In this document: positions 1 to 6,444 of the stretch, in pieces
Numbering within the stretch: the first letter of the stretch is position 1
Layout: each line of letters opens with the position of its first letter
DNA from: an uncultured Gammaproteobacteria bacterium
GTDB taxonomy: Bacteria > Pseudomonadota > Gammaproteobacteria > Rariloculales > Rariloculaceae
Assembly (NCBI GenBank): GCA_946887385.1
Contig: CAMPKU010000078.1
Span: forward strand, 1 to 16,843
Direction of reading: 5' to 3'
Length of the DNA: 16,843 nucleotides
Made by a program: the position numbers and the translations under genes
Notes under the pieces: model-generated
Told to the model about the DNA's origin: nothing
The model's input: only the letters and a program-made list of their open reading frames with translations
The model's database searches: none

Positions 1-150
1 CGCCCGGCCCCGCCTGTGGGTCTGGCCGGGGCGCGGGGCCGCAAGGACGCGCGCTCGCGTGCTTACAGGGACGTACTTGCAGCGTCCCCGGCAAGGCCCT
101 CATGCGGGGCCGGCCGGGACCGAGCGCCGAAGAGAGCACGAGGAACGAAG
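1..150. other. GC-rich non-coding leader upstream of sdhB
   Basis: I find no convincing gene in this stretch. It does not encode an SdhA C-terminus in any + strand frame, although sdhA usually lies directly upstream of sdhB. The sdhB frame stays open back to base 16, but that extension is a low-complexity run rich in Ala, Arg and Gly. It contains an 8-bp inverted repeat, CGGCCCCG at 5-12 and CGGGGCCG at 34-41, and a further GGGGCCGGCC near 105. There is no T-run, so a terminator call is not supported. It may be the sdhA-sdhB spacer or the sdhB leader. Confidence 0.5.
5..41. repeat. 8-bp GC inverted repeat, possible hairpin
   Basis: The arms CGGCCCCG (5-12) and CGGGGCCG (34-41) are perfect complements around a 21-base loop. 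In such GC-rich DNA a chance pairing is quite possible. It lies about 110 bases before sdhB and could affect transcript stability between sdhA and sdhB, but that is speculation. Confidence 0.25.
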
Positions 151-933
151 ATGGCCGAATTGACGCTACCAGCGAACTCAAAAGTGAAACCGGGCAAGCA
201 CCACGGCGGCGCCGAAGGTGCGAAGAACGTCAGAAAGTTCGCCATCTACCGCTACGATCCGACGACGGGCGAGAACCCGCGCATCGACACCTACGACGTC
301 GACTTGGACAACTGCGCGCCGATGGTTCTCGACGCGTTGATCAAGATCAAGAACGAGATCGATCCCACGCTCACGTTCCGTCGCTCGTGCCGCGAAGGCA
401 TTTGCGGCTCGTGCGCCATGAACATCGACGGCCTGAACGCCCTCGCGTGCCTCCAGTCGATCGAAGCCTGCAAAGATACCGTCAAGATCTATCCGCTGCC
501 GCACCTGCCCGTGGTCAAGGATCTCGTGCCCGACCTCACCACGTTCTATGCGCAGTACGCAGCCATCAAGCCGTGGCTAGAGTCGAAAACGCCGCCGCCG
601 CCCGATCGCGAACGGCTGCAGTCCAAAGAGGATCAAGAGAAGATCAACACGCCGTCGGCGTGCATTCTGTGTGCGTGCTGCTCAGCGTCGTGCCCGAGCT
701 ATTGGTGGAACGGCGAACGATATCTCGGCCCTGCGGCGCTCTTGCAAGCGTATCGGTGGCTCGTGGATAGCCGCGACGAATCGACGGGGGAGCGGCTCGA
801 TCAGCTCGAGGATGCGTTTCGGTTGTATCGCTGTCATACGATCCTGAACTGCACGCAGGCGTGTCCGAAGGATCTCAATCCCGGCAAAGCGATCGCCGAA
901 ATCAAAAAGATGATCGCCGAACGTCGACTATAA
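151..933 (+). CDS. sdhB: Succinate dehydrogenase iron-sulfur subunit
   Basis: This is the electron-transfer subunit of respiratory complex II, which passes electrons from SdhA-bound FAD through three Fe-S clusters to ubiquinone at the inner membrane. The protein has 260 residues. Cys80, Cys85, Cys88 and Cys100 fit the [2Fe-2S] plant-type ferredoxin site (motif CREGICGSC). Cys171/174/177 with Cys238 and Cys181 with Cys228/234 fit the [4Fe-4S] and [3Fe-4S] sites ([12 protein letters not shown] and [12 protein letters not shown]). I chose the ATG at 151 because it follows a GAGGAACGAAG ribosome site and gives an N-terminus ([11 protein letters not shown]) like Xanthomonas SdhB; the open frame upstream looks non-coding. 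It resembles the mitochondrial/alphaproteobacterial SdhB type more than the 238-residue E. coli protein. sdhE and ygfX follow directly, which supports complex II biogenesis. Confidence 0.97.
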   Translation: MAELTLPANSKVKPGKHHGGAEGAKNVRKFAIYRYDPTTGENPRIDTYDVDLDNCAPMVLDALIKIKNEIDPTLTFRRSCREGICGSCAMNIDGLNALACLQSIEACKDTVKIYPLPHLPVVKDLVPDLTTFYAQYAAIKPWLESKTPPPPDRERLQSKEDQEKINTPSACILCACCSASCPSYWWNGERYLGPAALLQAYRWLVDSRDESTGERLDQLEDAFRLYRCHTILNCTQACPKDLNPGKAIAEIKKMIAERRL

Positions 934-952
934 AGGGGACGGATTTATTTTC
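932..952 (+). repeat. Motif resembling RAYT/REP-associated repeat
   Basis: The core GGGGACGGATTTATTTT, preceded by AAA, starts on the last two bases of the sdhB stop codon and fills most of the gap to sdhE. I recall this AT-rich string as a dispersed motif in many proteobacterial genomes, commonly near REP-associated tyrosine transposases. It stands out by composition from its GC-rich surroundings. Only one copy is visible here and no transposase gene is nearby, so the assignment rests on recognition, not on repetition within the window. Confidence 0.4.
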
Positions 953-956
953 TTCG

Positions 957-1226
957 ATGCCGGGGTGCAGGCGCGTGGACGGTAGGGTTGCGCGGCTGCG
1001 GTGGCGATGCCGTCGGGGGATGCGCGAGCTCGACGCGCTGTTGCAGGCGTTTGTCGAAACTCAAGCCGAGGCGCTCGGCGAAAGCGAATTGACCACGTTC
1101 GAGGAAATTTTGGAGCTGCCGGATCCGGTGCTGCACGCCTATCTTCTCGAGCGTGACGCTCCCGATGACGCCGCCGCCGTTGCGCTTCTTAAGCGCATCC
1201 GCGCCAGCCTTGGTGCTAACCCTTAA
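957..1226 (+). CDS. sdhE: FAD assembly factor SdhE (succinate dehydrogenase assembly factor 2 family)
   Basis: SdhE is a small cytoplasmic protein that helps attach FAD covalently to SdhA. The conserved signature RRGMRELD, containing the RGxxE motif, is clear about 20 residues in, and the rest is the expected all-helical acidic sequence (LTTFEEILELPDPVLHAYLL). The length is 89 residues from the ATG at 957, close to the 88 of E. coli. The start is uncertain: ATG 957 has no well-spaced Shine-Dalgarno site, whereas GTG 975 follows GGGGTG and leaves 12 residues before RRGMRELD, as in known family members. It lies 23 bases after sdhB, and that gap holds a repeat-like motif. In E. coli sdhE is far from sdhCDAB, so its position here makes the function clearer. 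Confidence 0.9.
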   Translation: MPGCRRVDGRVARLRWRCRRGMRELDALLQAFVETQAEALGESELTTFEEILELPDPVLHAYLLERDAPDDAAAVALLKRIRASLGANP

Positions 1227-1590
1227 GTCTTCGCGTGCGGCGTGGGTGTGGTGGGGCGCCTTGCATCTGGTGCTCGCCGCCGCCGCGCTGCTCGTTGCCT
1301 GGCCTTGGCCGGTTGCGGCTCTCGCGTCGATTGCGCTCATGGGCCATGGAATCGCGCGCCGGCCGCGCGTGCCGCCGTCGACGATCGTCGTGGCCGCCGA
1401 CGGCCGCTGCACCGTGCCGCAATGGAATATCGAGGGCCCGCTTGGCGCCGGGACACTCGTCTGCCCCTATTGGATCAAGCTTCGGTTTGGAACAGGTCCA
1501 CGGCGGCGCGAGATCGTGCTGTTCCAAGATCAGCTGGATCCGCTGCAGTGGGCTCGCCTGCGCGCGTTCCTGCTCCGGCGTTGCGCCTGA
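1165..1590 (+). CDS. ygfX: YgfX-like inner-membrane protein (CptA family)
   Basis: The predicted 141-residue protein has an N-terminal hydrophobic segment with two likely membrane helices (about residues 26-62) and then a soluble tail rich in Trp and Arg. It ends LDPLQWARLRAFLLRR, like the W/R-rich end of E. coli YgfX. Position immediately after sdhE is the strongest support, because sdhE-ygfX is a conserved pair. E. coli YgfX has been described as the toxin of a proposed pair with SdhE (CptAB) acting on MreB and FtsZ, but SdhE's flavinylation role makes that pairing doubtful. The start overlaps sdhE; ATG 1165 gives a family-like length, and TTG 1210 or GTG 1213 are alternatives that shorten it to about 125 residues. 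Overlap suggests translational coupling. Sequence similarity across this family is low. Confidence 0.72.
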   Translation: MTPPPLRFLSASAPALVLTLKSSRAAWVWWGALHLVLAAAALLVAWPWPVAALASIALMGHGIARRPRVPPSTIVVAADGRCTVPQWNIEGPLGAGTLVCPYWIKLRFGTGPRRREIVLFQDQLDPLQWARLRAFLLRRCA

Positions 1591-1713
1591 GCGACGTCGC
1601 GCGCAGCCCGTCGCAGCGGCCGTTTGGCCGGATCTAAGCTAGAATCGGTCCACGATCTTAAGCCGCCCGACCTGTCATAACCTCCGCGGTGGCGGGCGAA
1701 CTTTTGGTGCAGC
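1591..1713. other. Intergenic region before rpoE
   Basis: This 123-base gap separates the sdh genes from the sigma-E operon. It holds a short 5-bp hairpin (CGGCC 1617-1621, GGCCG 1626-1630) with no T-run, a -10-like TAGAAT at 1640-1645, and the -35 half of a sigma-E-like promoter at 1698-1703. No small gene is visible. Confidence 0.5.
1640..1645 (+). promoter_or_regulatory. Candidate sigma-70 -10 element upstream of rpoE
   Basis: TAGAAT matches TATAAT at five of six positions and lies about 70 bases before rpoE in a GC-rich gap. No convincing TTGACA-like -35 sits 16-18 bases upstream, so this is a partial match only. It would give rpoE a housekeeping promoter with a leader of roughly 60 bases. 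Confidence 0.35.
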
Positions 1714-1724
1714 ATGGGGTCTAC
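1698..1724 (+). promoter_or_regulatory. Candidate sigma-E (AlgU-type) promoter at rpoE
   Basis: GAACTT (1698-1703) followed after 16 bases by TCTAC (1720-1724) matches the sigma-E pattern GAACTT-N16-TCTRA except for the last base. RpoE/AlgU is autoregulated in relatives, which makes the position attractive. However, the -10 half lies inside the reading frame begun by ATG 1714, so transcripts would start near 1731 and need a downstream start such as TTG 1735. Confidence 0.35.
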
Positions 1725-2334
1725 CGAGCAGCGTTTGACTGAGCAGGCCGACAGACATCCTCCCGGCAGCGGAGCCGCCGACCTCGCGCTGATCAGACGC
1801 GTGCAACAGGGCGACAGATCGGCGTTCGATCTGTTGGTCATCAAGTATCAGCACAAGATCGTCAAGCTCATCATGCGATACGTTCGCGATTCCTCCGAAG
1901 CCCTCGATGTAGCGCAGGAAGCGTTCTTGAAGGCGTATCGCGCCGCCCCTTCGTTCCGCGGCGACAGCGCGTTCTATACCTGGCTGTACCGAATCGCGAT
2001 CAACACCGCCAAGAATCATCTCGTGGCAAGCGGGCGCAAACCCGTGAGCTACGATCTCGATACGCAGGATCCCGAGCAGGCCGGCATCTTGAATGAGCTC
2101 AAGGAGCTCGATACGCCGGAGGCGCTCGTTCAGTCCGAAGAAATCCGCGACACCATCAATCGTGCGATCCACGCACTGCCCGAGGAGCTGCGAACCGCTA
2201 TTCTGCTTCGTGAGATCGAAGGCTTGAGCTACGAGGAAATCGCGCAGACCATGGAGTGCCCTGTCGGCACCGTGCGCTCGCGTATCTTTCGCGCTCGCGA
2301 AGCAATCGACAAGGCGCTCGCGCCGTTGTTGTAG
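1714..2334 (+). CDS. rpoE: ECF sigma factor RpoE (AlgU/sigma-E)
   Basis: This 206-residue group 4 sigma factor directs RNA polymerase to envelope-stress promoters. Region 2 is clear (about residues 23-95), with the near-diagnostic string FRGDSAFYTWLYRIAINTAK for promoter melting and -10 recognition. Region 4 (about 145-200) carries LPEELRTAILLREIEGLSYEEIA and CPVGTVRSRIFRAREAI, which reads the -35. Both match E. coli RpoE closely. The N-terminus from ATG 1714 is about 16 residues longer than in E. coli; TTG 1735 is an alternative start. rseA, rseB and rseC follow in order, the standard regulatory operon, so activity is expected to be held by RseA and released by regulated proteolysis. The call is firm; only the start is open. 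Confidence 0.97.
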   Translation: MGSTEQRLTEQADRHPPGSGAADLALIRRVQQGDRSAFDLLVIKYQHKIVKLIMRYVRDSSEALDVAQEAFLKAYRAAPSFRGDSAFYTWLYRIAINTAKNHLVASGRKPVSYDLDTQDPEQAGILNELKELDTPEALVQSEEIRDTINRAIHALPEELRTAILLREIEGLSYEEIAQTMECPVGTVRSRIFRAREAIDKALAPLL

Positions 2335-2352
2335 AAGCCCACTACGAGCCAT

Positions 2353-2991
2353 ATGCCGACCATGACAGACCGAATCCACGACCAAATCTCCGCCTTCATC
2401 GACAATGAGCTTTCGGAGGACGAAAGCGCGCTGCTCGTGCGCCGCTTCGAGCGCGATCCGGAAGCGCGCGCGCGTGCCATGCGCTACACGCTGATAGGCG
2501 CGTCGCTGCGCGGCGAGCTGCTCGAACCTCATCCGTCCGTGCTGCGGCAGCGCATCGCCGCCGCGCTGTCCGGCAACGTGATCAGCGGCGCTCCCAAAGC
2601 GCGCGAGCGCGAGAATCGCTGGGTGCGGCCGCTGCTCGGAGTGGGCATCGCGGCCACCGTGGCTGTCGTCGCGATCGGCACGCTGCGTTCGTTGAACGAA
2701 GCCGCCTTCACTCCAGGCAATGCGGCGCCGCTGGCAGCAGCACCGGCCGGTGTGCGTGACGCCGTGGCGCAGGCGCCGAGCTACGTGGTACCGCAAGATG
2801 CGGATCCATCGGCCACGCTAGCGCCGATCCGGCTCACGAATTACCTCATGCGTCACGGCGAGTTCGCCTCCGGCCTCACGCGTACCTCCGTAAGCTCCAA
2901 CGTCGTGGGCGCCGACTTAGAGCCCGGCGTAGAGACTGCCGTCACCGAAGCGACGGTGGCCAAACCCGTCGCCGGGGAAGGGTTGGAGTAG
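2353..2991 (+). CDS. rseA: Anti-sigma-E factor RseA (MucA)
   Basis: RseA is a single-pass inner-membrane protein whose cytoplasmic domain binds and silences RpoE and whose periplasmic domain senses envelope stress. Residues 5-75 form the RseA_N domain (IHDQISAFIDNELSEDE, then a helix ending YTLIGASLRGE). A transmembrane helix follows at about 92-111 (VRPLLGVGIAATVAVVAIGT). The periplasmic tail is rich in Ala and Pro and includes YLMRHGEFASG near 164-174, a segment conserved in MucA-type proteins. Total 212 residues. A second ATG at 2362 would remove three residues; neither start has a strong ribosome site. It lies 18 bases after rpoE and 3 bases before rseB. DegS/AlgW- and RseP-type cleavage is expected from the family; no such protease is encoded in this window. 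Confidence 0.93.
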   Translation: MPTMTDRIHDQISAFIDNELSEDESALLVRRFERDPEARARAMRYTLIGASLRGELLEPHPSVLRQRIAAALSGNVISGAPKARERENRWVRPLLGVGIAATVAVVAIGTLRSLNEAAFTPGNAAPLAAAPAGVRDAVAQAPSYVVPQDADPSATLAPIRLTNYLMRHGEFASGLTRTSVSSNVVGADLEPGVETAVTEATVAKPVAGEGLE

Positions 2992-2994
2992 CCG

Positions 2995-3897
2995 ATGCGC
3001 GTGGCCCATCCCGTCGCCGTTCCGTCGTTGGCGCTATTCGTTTTGCTGGCGGGGCAGGCTACGGCACAGGAAGCCCGCGACTGGCTCGAGCGCATGAGCC
3101 GCGCCGTCGAGCAGCTCAATTACCGCGGCACGTTCGTGCACGTACATGACGGCACGCTCGAGACGCTGCACATCGTGCACCGCAACGTGCCCGGCGGCAC
3201 CGGCGAGCGCGTGTTGGTTTTTCCGGATCGGCGCATCGTTCTGTACGAGTCGCGCAGCGACAGTCCGTTGGTGTCGGCGTTGCCGAGCGACGCGGCCGAG
3301 CTCGAACCGCACTACGAGATCACACTCGGCGGCGACGCGCGGATCGCGGAGCGCGCCGTGCAAGTGCTCGAGATCAAACCCCGCGACGAGTTCCGCTACG
3401 GTCACACGTTGTGGCTCGATCAAGCCACGGCGATTCCGTTGCGCTCGGATCTCGTCAACGAGCAAGGTGACGTCGTCGAGCAAATTCTGTTCACGCAGAT
3501 CGAGATCGCAGCCGAGGGTTCCGACGCGCCGCTCGAGCCCGCCGTCGACACCACGGGCTTCACCACGCTGCGGGCGCCGGAGTCCACGCCGCTCGAGGGC
3601 GAGATTGCATGGCGCGCGGCTGCGGTTCCGGGCGGCTTCAAGCTTTCGGTTGCCACGCAAAGCCCCATCGAGGGCTCCGACACGCCCGTCGAGCACCTGG
3701 TCTACTCCGACGGCCTCGCCACGGTGTCGGTGTTCATCGAAGATCCCGCCACCCAGGCGGACGTTCGCGAAGGTTTCTCCACCGTCGGCAGCACGAATGC
3801 GTACTCCACCACGGTGCGCGGCCGCAAGGTCACAGCGATGGGCGAGGTGCCGCGGCAGACGGTACGCACGATCGCGTCCTCGCTCGTCAGCGAGTAA
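2995..3897 (+). CDS. rseB: Periplasmic sigma-E regulator RseB (MucB)
   Basis: RseB binds the periplasmic part of RseA and shields it from cleavage until lipopolysaccharide intermediates displace it. The 300-residue precursor has a signal peptide (hydrophobic PSLALFVLLAG, predicted cleavage after ATA at residue 24). The mature part begins with an amphipathic helix (WLERMSRAVEQLNYRGTFVH) typical of the LolA-like N-terminal domain, with later family strings such as LWLDQATAIPLRSDLVN and the C-terminal small domain (about 190-295) ending VRTIASSLVSE. The ATG at 2995 comes 3 bases after the rseA stop, consistent with translational coupling. The next gene, rseC, is in the same frame, separated by this stop codon and five further codons. 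Confidence 0.94.
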   Translation: MRVAHPVAVPSLALFVLLAGQATAQEARDWLERMSRAVEQLNYRGTFVHVHDGTLETLHIVHRNVPGGTGERVLVFPDRRIVLYESRSDSPLVSALPSDAAELEPHYEITLGGDARIAERAVQVLEIKPRDEFRYGHTLWLDQATAIPLRSDLVNEQGDVVEQILFTQIEIAAEGSDAPLEPAVDTTGFTTLRAPESTPLEGEIAWRAAAVPGGFKLSVATQSPIEGSDTPVEHLVYSDGLATVSVFIEDPATQADVREGFSTVGSTNAYSTTVRGRKVTAMGEVPRQTVRTIASSLVSE

Positions 3898-3900
3898 TTC

Positions 3901-3905
3901 GAGGA
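3901..3905 (+). promoter_or_regulatory. Ribosome binding site deciding the rseC start
   Basis: GAGGA, 4 bases after the rseB stop codon, is a good Shine-Dalgarno match. The codon at ideal distance (7 bases) is ATT 3913, in the rseC frame. No ATG, GTG or TTG stands at a usable distance in that frame, which is why this site supports a non-canonical start. Confidence 0.55.
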
Positions 3906-3912
3906 CCGCTCC

Positions 3913-4332
3913 ATTTCTTCTTCGGGCTGCAGCGCGATCGGCGTCGTTCGGCATTCGGGCCCCGAAGCAATTACCGTGGAGATCGAGCCGCCGCCGCGCT
4001 GCAAGGGCTGCGACGGAGCCTGCCTGTGGTACCGCGTCGCGGCGAGGGAGCGCTTGACGCTCGCCTCGAGCCAAAGCATCCCGGTCGGCGCAACCGTTAC
4101 GGTCACACTGCCCGATAGTTTCGTGCTCGCGGGCGCGGTGCTGGTGTATGGCGTACCGCTCGGCGCCTTGCTCGCCGGCGGTGCCGCTGCCGCTGCGGTG
4201 TTCGGCTCGGATTGGGCCGCTGCGGCCGGCGCCGGAGCCGCGCTGCTCGGCGCCCTCGTTGCCGCGGCGCCGCTGCGCCGGCGCCTCGAGCAGGCTACGA
4301 TGCGGCGGCTGGCCGTCCGCCCCGTCACGTGA
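3913..4332 (+). CDS. rseC: RseC/MucC-like membrane protein, probable ATT start
   Basis: RseC-family proteins are inner-membrane proteins with a cytoplasmic Cys-rich N-terminus, encoded in sigma-E operons and linked to SoxR reduction. The Cys cluster CKGCDGAC (residues 30-37 from the ATT start) is followed by a beta-rich stretch and two hydrophobic helices (about 70-93 and 100-118). The first conventional start, GTG 3976, sits only eight codons before the Cys cluster and would drop the segment AIGVVRHSGPEAITVEI, which aligns with the usual family N-terminus. Upstream of it, back to the rseB stop, the frame has no ATG, GTG, TTG or CTG. ATT 3913 lies 7 bases after GAGGA (3901-3905), an ideal ribosome-site distance, and gives 139 residues against about 159 in E. 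coli. The family call is good; the ATT start is inference. Confidence 0.8.
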   Translation: MSSSGCSAIGVVRHSGPEAITVEIEPPPRCKGCDGACLWYRVAARERLTLASSQSIPVGATVTVTLPDSFVLAGAVLVYGVPLGALLAGGAAAAAVFGSDWAAAAGAGAALLGALVAAAPLRRRLEQATMRRLAVRPVT

Positions 4333-4341
4333 CCGTTCGTC

Positions 4342-4578
4342 ATGCGGAAGCTCACTCTTTACAGCCGTCCCGAGTGCCATCTTTGCGAAGCGCTGCTTGC
4401 CGACCTGTTGCCGCTGCTCGGGCCGGATGTGAGCGTCGAGACCGTCGACGTCGACAGCAGCGTGGCGCTCGAGCGGCGCTACGGGCTGCGGATTCCCGTT
4501 CTCGCGGCCGGCGACGTCGAGCTGTCGGGCTATCCGCTCGATCGCGACCGCGTGCAGCGCTACCTGCAGTCCGTCTAG
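4342..4578 (+). CDS. Glutaredoxin-like thiol protein (DUF836 family)
   Basis: This 78-residue protein looks like a minimal thioredoxin-fold redox protein. It begins with a beta strand (KLTLYSRP) leading into the active-site pair CHLC at residues 12-15, on a helix start as in glutaredoxins. RIPVLAAGD near residue 50 supplies the cis-proline before a strand. The short C-terminus after YPLDRDRVQRYLQ is typical of DUF836. The partner and substrate are unknown. It starts 9 bases after rseC, so it probably belongs to the sigma-E transcript. In Pseudomonas a similar gene lies between mucD and lepA, and the position here fits except that mucD is missing. Confidence 0.87.
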   Translation: MRKLTLYSRPECHLCEALLADLLPLLGPDVSVETVDVDSSVALERRYGLRIPVLAAGDVELSGYPLDRDRVQRYLQSV

Positions 4579-4610
4579 TCAAGGAAGCCGCGCTGCGGCA
4601 GCGATACCGC

Positions 4611-4616
4611 TATAAT
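4611..4616 (+). promoter_or_regulatory. Candidate -10 element for the lepA operon
   Basis: A perfect TATAAT lies 34 bases before the lepA start, in the only gap of note between the glutaredoxin-like gene and lepA. No TTGACA-like -35 is visible at 16-18 bases; a 5-bp hairpin (GCCGC 4587-4591, GCGGC 4595-4599) occupies that spot. Expected transcription start is near 4623, giving a short leader that could fold a GC hairpin (CCGCC 4622-4626, GGCGG 4633-4637). Confidence 0.5.
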
Positions 4617-4650
4617 CCGCGCCGCCGCCGCGGGCGGTAGCGCAGGTACC

Positions 4651-6444
4651 ATGGAACGGATCCGCAACTTCTCGATCATCGCGCACGTCGATCACGGCAA
4701 ATCCACGCTCGCCGACCGGCTCATACAGCTGTGCGGCGGGCTCACGGCGCGCGAGATGGAAAACCAAGTGCTCGACTCCATGGATCTCGAGCGCGAACGC
4801 GGCATTACGATCAAAGCGCAGAGCGTTGCGCTGCTTTATAGAGCGCGCGACGGGCTCGAGTACCAGATCAACCTCATCGACACGCCGGGCCACGTGGATT
4901 TCTCCTACGAGGTGTCGCGCTCGCTCGCCGCGTGCGACGGCGCATTGCTGGTCGTCGACGCCGGCCAGGGCGTCGAGGCGCAGAGCGTCGCGAACTGCTA
5001 CACGGCCATCGAGCAAGGCCTCGAGGTGGTGCCCGTCATCAACAAGATCGACCTGCCGACGGCCGACCCGGAGCGGGTGATCGGTCAGATCGAGGACATC
5101 ATCGGCATCGAGGCCAAAGACGCCATACGCATCAGCGCCAAGACGGGGCTCGGTGTAGACGAGCTGCTCGAGCGAATCGTCGAGCGCATTCCGCCGCCGA
5201 AAGGCAGCGTGAGCGCGCCGCTCCAGGCGCTGATCATCGATTCCTGGTTCGATAGCTACGCCGGCGTCGTGTCGCTCGTGCGCGTGGTCAACGGCGTCAT
5301 CCGTAAAGGGGCGCGCATCGTCGTCCACTCCACGCAGCGCAAGTACGAGGTCGAGCGCCTCGGCGTGTTCACGCCGCGCGCCTCGCCGCGCGACGAGCTC
5401 AAGGCCGGCGAGGTGGGGTTCTTGCTCGCGGCCATTCGCGAAGTCAACGCCGCGCCGGTCGGCGACACCATCGTCGACGCCACGGTGCAGAACGTTGCGG
5501 CGCTGCCGGGGTTCAAGAAGATTCAGCCGCGCGTGTTCGCGGGCCTGTTCCCCGTGGTGTCGGAGGACTACGAAAAGTTTCGCGAAGCGCTGCAGAAGCT
5601 GGCGCTGAACGACTCGTCGCTGAGCTTCGAGCCGGAGGTGAGCGCCGCGCTCGGATTCGGCATGCGGTGCGGCTTCTTGGGACTCTTGCACATGGAGATC
5701 ATCCAGGAGCGGCTGGAGCGCGAGCACGACTTGTCGCTGATCTCCACGGCGCCCACCGTCGTCTACGAGGTGGTGACCACGGGCGGCGACGTCGTCAAGA
5801 TCGAGAACCCGGCCGAGCTGCCGGAAACCAGCAAGATCGTGGAGATCCGCGAGCCCATCATTCTGGCCAGCATCTTGGTACCGCAGGAGTATCTCGGCTC
5901 GGTAATCCAGTTGTGCATCGAGAAGCGCGGCGTGCAGAAGCGCATTCAGTACTCGGGCAGGCAGGTGCAAATCGAGTTCGAGCTGCCGCTCGCCGAGGTG
6001 GTGCTCGACTTTTTCGACAGGCTCAAGTCCGTGAGCCGCGGCTACGCGTCGTTCGACTATCAGTTCCTGCGCTTCGAAGCGGCGCCGCTCGTGAAGCTCG
6101 ACATCCTCATCAACAAAGAGAAGCTGGACGCGATGGCATTCATCGCGCATCGCGACGGCATCGAGCGCAAGGGCAGGAAGATCGTCGAGACACTGAAAGA
6201 GGTGATTCCACGGCAGCAGTTCGAGGTCGCCATACAAGCGGCGATCGGCTCGCAAGTGATCGCTCGCTCCACGGTGAAGGCGTACCGCAAAGACGTCACG
6301 GCGAAGCTGTACGGCGGCGACGTCACCCGCAAGCGCAAGCTGCTCGAGAAGCAGAAAGCCGGCAAAAAGCGTATGAAGCAAGTAGGCTCGGTCGAAATTC
6401 CACAAGAGGCATTTCTGGCCGTGCTCAAAGTGGACAAGAAATGA
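4651..6444 (+). CDS. lepA: Elongation factor 4 (LepA), ribosome-associated GTPase
   Basis: LepA is a translational GTPase related to EF-G that binds ribosomes; back-translocation and a role in 30S assembly or initiation have both been proposed. The G domain motifs are all present: AHVDHGKS (11-18), RGITI (50-54), DTPGH (77-81) and NKID (131-134). They are followed by a domain II beta barrel, EF-G-like domains III and V, and the LepA-specific C-terminal domain ending [31 protein letters not shown] sequence. The 597-residue length is standard for the family (E. coli 599). The ATG at 4651 follows CAGGT, a weak ribosome site. Its stop codon overlaps the lepB start in ATGA, the conserved lepA-lepB pair. 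Confidence 0.98.
   Translation: MERIRNFSIIAHVDHGKSTLADRLIQLCGGLTAREMENQVLDSMDLERERGITIKAQSVALLYRARDGLEYQINLIDTPGHVDFSYEVSRSLAACDGALLVVDAGQGVEAQSVANCYTAIEQGLEVVPVINKIDLPTADPERVIGQIEDIIGIEAKDAIRISAKTGLGVDELLERIVERIPPPKGSVSAPLQALIIDSWFDSYAGVVSLVRVVNGVIRKGARIVVHSTQRKYEVERLGVFTPRASPRDELKAGEVGFLLAAIREVNAAPVGDTIVDATVQNVAALPGFKKIQPRVFAGLFPVVSEDYEKFREALQKLALNDSSLSFEPEVSAALGFGMRCGFLGLLHMEIIQERLEREHDLSLISTAPTVVYEVVTTGGDVVKIENPAELPETSKIVEIREPIILASILVPQEYLGSVIQLCIEKRGVQKRIQYSGRQVQIEFELPLAEVVLDFFDRLKSVSRGYASFDYQFLRFEAAPLVKLDILINKEKLDAMAFIAHRDGIERKGRKIVETLKEVIPRQQFEVAIQAAIGSQVIARSTVKAYRKDVTAKLYGGDVTRKRKLLEKQKAGKKRMKQVGSVEIPQEAFLAVLKVDKK

Noticed and set aside
16..150. N-terminal extension of SdhB back to base 16
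   Set aside because: The added 45 residues are low-complexity Arg/Ala/Gly; ATG 151 has a good ribosome site and a family-like N-terminus.
1617..1630. Hairpin CGGCC-GTTT-GGCCG as a terminator after ygfX
   Set aside because: The stem is only 5 bp and is followed by GATCTAAG instead of a T-run.
2995..4332. RseB-RseC fusion by read-through of the TAA at 3895-3897
   Set aside because: Both genes share a frame, but the TAA is a strong stop and a fusion would put the cytoplasmic Cys cluster of RseC behind a secreted RseB. Re-initiation at ATT 3913 explains the layout better.
4579..6405. Very long open frame on the minus strand opposite lepA
   Set aside because: It is antisense to the clear lepA gene and reads as a His/Arg/Asp-rich string typical of the reverse strand of GC-rich coding DNA. 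The same applies to other long minus frames, such as 1675-2796 and 3034-4380.
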